Of a stretch of 14,932 bases of DNA, positions 13,811-14,932 are shown piece by piece. The notes beneath the pieces are model-generated. The model searched no databases. It was not told the origin of the DNA and was given only the letters and a program-made list of their open reading frames with translations. Within the stretch, counting starts at the first letter, position 1; every line of letters begins with the position of its first letter. The translations under genes were made by a program, and so were the position numbers. The DNA lies in NCBI GenBank assembly GCA_902567145.1, contig CACFLM010000017.1, positions 1-14,932 on the forward strand, read 5' to 3'. This DNA is from an uncultured Alphaproteobacteria bacterium (lineage in GTDB: Bacteria > Pseudomonadota > Alphaproteobacteria > TMED127).

Positions 13811-14650
13811 CTATTTTTTTTCGTTGTTAAGCCTATAAAAACTAAAAATAATATCTTTTGGAAAAACTTTTTGAATTATTGCAAAGAAAACGCAAATTAT
13901 TGAAAGAATAACTGCAATTAACTTGTTGTCATATATATTCTTGATTCTATCAAAACTTTTAGTACTAAGACTGTCCAGATGTCCAGATTGAAAATTATAA
14001 AAATTGTGCTTATGAAAAAGTTTATCTAAATTTTCCTTGTTAAAATAACTAAGGTGAGGAGAACTCATGTTCTTTTGCCATAACCTATCATAAAATTTAG
14101 AAAAACCAAATTTCATCATTAATTCTGAAATTTTAAATATTATTCCATTTGAAGAAGGAAGATTAATAATAATTGAACCATCATACTTTAAAACTGTTTT
14201 CAATCGTATAATCACATAATCAAGATTGTCTAAATGCTCAAAAACATCGTTAAAAATTATAAAATCAAACTTTTCATTTGTTTTTTTTTCAATTTGCTCT
14301 GGTAATGAAAGTTTTAAAAGTTTAGCTTTTTTCTCAAATTTTTTTTTTAGATTTTTCAGACTATCATTTGATGCTTCGGAACCTACAATGAAAACTTTTA
14401 ATTTCAAACATTCTTCAATAAAAAAACCATCTCCTGAACCGATTTCTAGTATTTTAGGCGAATCTTTGATATTGATTATTCTATTTAAGAGTTTTTTAAA
14501 ATTTTTCTTTCTTATATTTTCAATTCCTTGAACATCTTGACCATAACCTGATTTTAAGTTTGAAAAATAAAAATTACAGTCTAAGCATTTGAAAGAAAAA
14601 TCATTGATTCTTACTATCTTTCCAGCGCATATAAAACAATTCTTTTTCAT
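13811..14650 (-). CDS. Class I SAM-dependent methyltransferase with N-terminal zinc ribbon
   Basis: A 279-residue protein. Cys5/Cys8 and Cys22/Cys25 form a zinc ribbon (CFICAG ... CLDCNFYF). The SAM-binding motif I is KILEIGSGDGFFIEECL (66-82), with DFIIFNDVFEHLDNLDYVI (129-147) as the post-motif strand and SIIINLPSSNG (159-169) as motif III. A hydrophobic segment near 243-261 (KLIAVILSIICVFFAIIQK) may tether the C-terminus to the membrane. This layout is common among methyltransferases of polysaccharide and lipid biosynthesis clusters. It lies 16 bases after guaA on the same strand and is probably cotranscribed with it. There is no sigma-54 motif upstream, so it seems not to belong to the flagellar set. 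Acceptor unknown. Confidence 0.8.
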   Translation of the reverse strand: MKKNCFICAGKIVRINDFSFKCLDCNFYFSNLKSGYGQDVQGIENIRKKNFKKLLNRIINIKDSPKILEIGSGDGFFIEECLKLKVFIVGSEASNDSLKNLKKKFEKKAKLLKLSLPEQIEKKTNEKFDFIIFNDVFEHLDNLDYVIIRLKTVLKYDGSIIINLPSSNGIIFKISELMMKFGFSKFYDRLWQKNMSSPHLSYFNKENLDKLFHKHNFYNFQSGHLDSLSTKSFDRIKNIYDNKLIAVILSIICVFFAIIQKVFPKDIIFSFYRLNNEKK

Positions 14651-14666
14651 TTAAATTCTTTTTAGT

Positions 14667-14932
14667 CTATTCAAATTCAACTGTTCCTGGAGGTTTTGAT
14701 GTAAAGTCGTAGCATACTCTATTAATACCAGGAACTTTATTAATGATTTCGTTACAACATTTCTTAATAAAATCGTCTTCAAATTTGAAGGCTTCAGCGG
14801 TCATCCCATCTACTGAGGTTACTGCTCTAAGAACACAGATCTTTTCGTAGGTCCTATTATCACCCATAACACCAACAGTATTTACTGGAAGTAATACACA
14901 AAAAGCCTGCCATATCTGATCATATAAACCTT
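14667..14932 (-). CDS. guaA: GMP synthase (glutamine-hydrolysing), C-terminal part
   Basis: GuaA converts XMP to GMP using glutamine and ATP. The minus strand is open to the window edge. It reads [20 protein letters not shown] directly into [28 protein letters not shown] and ends [25 protein letters not shown]. These are the dimerisation-domain motifs of GuaA (WQAFxVLLPVxxVGVMGDxRTY, GMTA and the terminal ISSKPPGTxEWE-like block). About 88 residues are visible; the glutaminase and ATP-pyrophosphatase domains lie outside. The gene is followed 16 bases later by the zinc-ribbon methyltransferase. Confidence 0.97.
   Translation of the reverse strand, partial: GLYDQIWQAFCVLLPVNTVGVMGDNRTYEKICVLRAVTSVDGMTAEAFKFEDDFIKKCCNEIINKVPGINRVCYDFTSKPPGTVEFE

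Noticed and set aside
1..14932. tRNA, rRNA, CRISPR arrays, insertion sequences, attachment sites
   Set aside because: None seen by eye on either strand. Intergenic space totals only a few hundred bases, with the longest gap (10457-10598) accounted for by divergent promoters.

Overview
The window is a strongly AT-rich, densely packed stretch of chromosome with almost no intergenic DNA. It fits a streamlined, free-living, flagellated proteobacterium, most likely a low-GC (probably marine) alphaproteobacterium. The reasons are the flgG-flgH-flgI-cheL(flgJ-N)-flgK gene order, a stand-alone rod-binding CheL/FlgJ-N protein, sigma-54 flagellar promoters, and a TPR/glycosyltransferase protein of the kind found near alphaproteobacterial flagellin-modification genes. 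The assignment is an inference from gene content; no rRNA or other marker is present.

Layout. Positions 1-3337 (minus strand) hold a flagellar operon read flgG > flgH > flgI > cheL/flgJ-N > flgK; flgK is cut by the window edge. It is driven by a consensus sigma-54 promoter at 3376-3391. The flgI signal peptide is out of frame with the rest of the gene because of a homopolymer frameshift. Positions 3445-5773 (minus) hold a TPR-sulfotransferase followed by a SixA-type histidine phosphatase. Positions 5795-6475 (plus) hold a haloacid-dehalogenase-like protein, convergent with a thioredoxin-like protein and yjbQ (6478-7441, minus). From a textbook sigma-70 promoter at 7454-7482 runs a plus-strand operon: a 32-aa lysine-rich peptide, a 48-aa zinc-ribbon protein, an 84-aa two-helix membrane protein and an O-antigen ligase/polymerase-like membrane protein (to 9232). 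A fliB-type flagellin lysine-N-methylase (9221-10456, minus) diverges from a plus-strand group: TPR-glycosyltransferase, phytanoyl-CoA-dioxygenase-like oxygenase and FkbM-like methyltransferase (10599-13759). The right end (minus) carries guaA (GMP synthase, truncated by the window) followed by a zinc-ribbon SAM methyltransferase.

The most interesting signal is regulatory. Four near-perfect sigma-54 promoter motifs (TGGCAY-N5-TTGCW) occur in this window. One precedes the flagellar operon. The other three precede modification-type genes: the TPR-sulfotransferase, fliB, and the FkbM-like gene. A fifth, degenerate copy faces the TPR-glycosyltransferase as an inverted near-copy of the fliB promoter. 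In the three modification-gene promoters the predicted transcription start falls on, or within a few bases of, the start codon, which implies leaderless or almost leaderless mRNAs. For the FkbM-like gene the promoter lies inside the longest ORF and moves the start to 12866. I infer that the flagellar sigma-54 regulon here includes a scattered set of flagellin (or flagellar glycan) decoration enzymes: methylation, sulfation, glycosyl transfer and oxygenation. No flagellin gene, rpoN or sigma-54 activator is visible, so the substrate and the regulator remain inferences.
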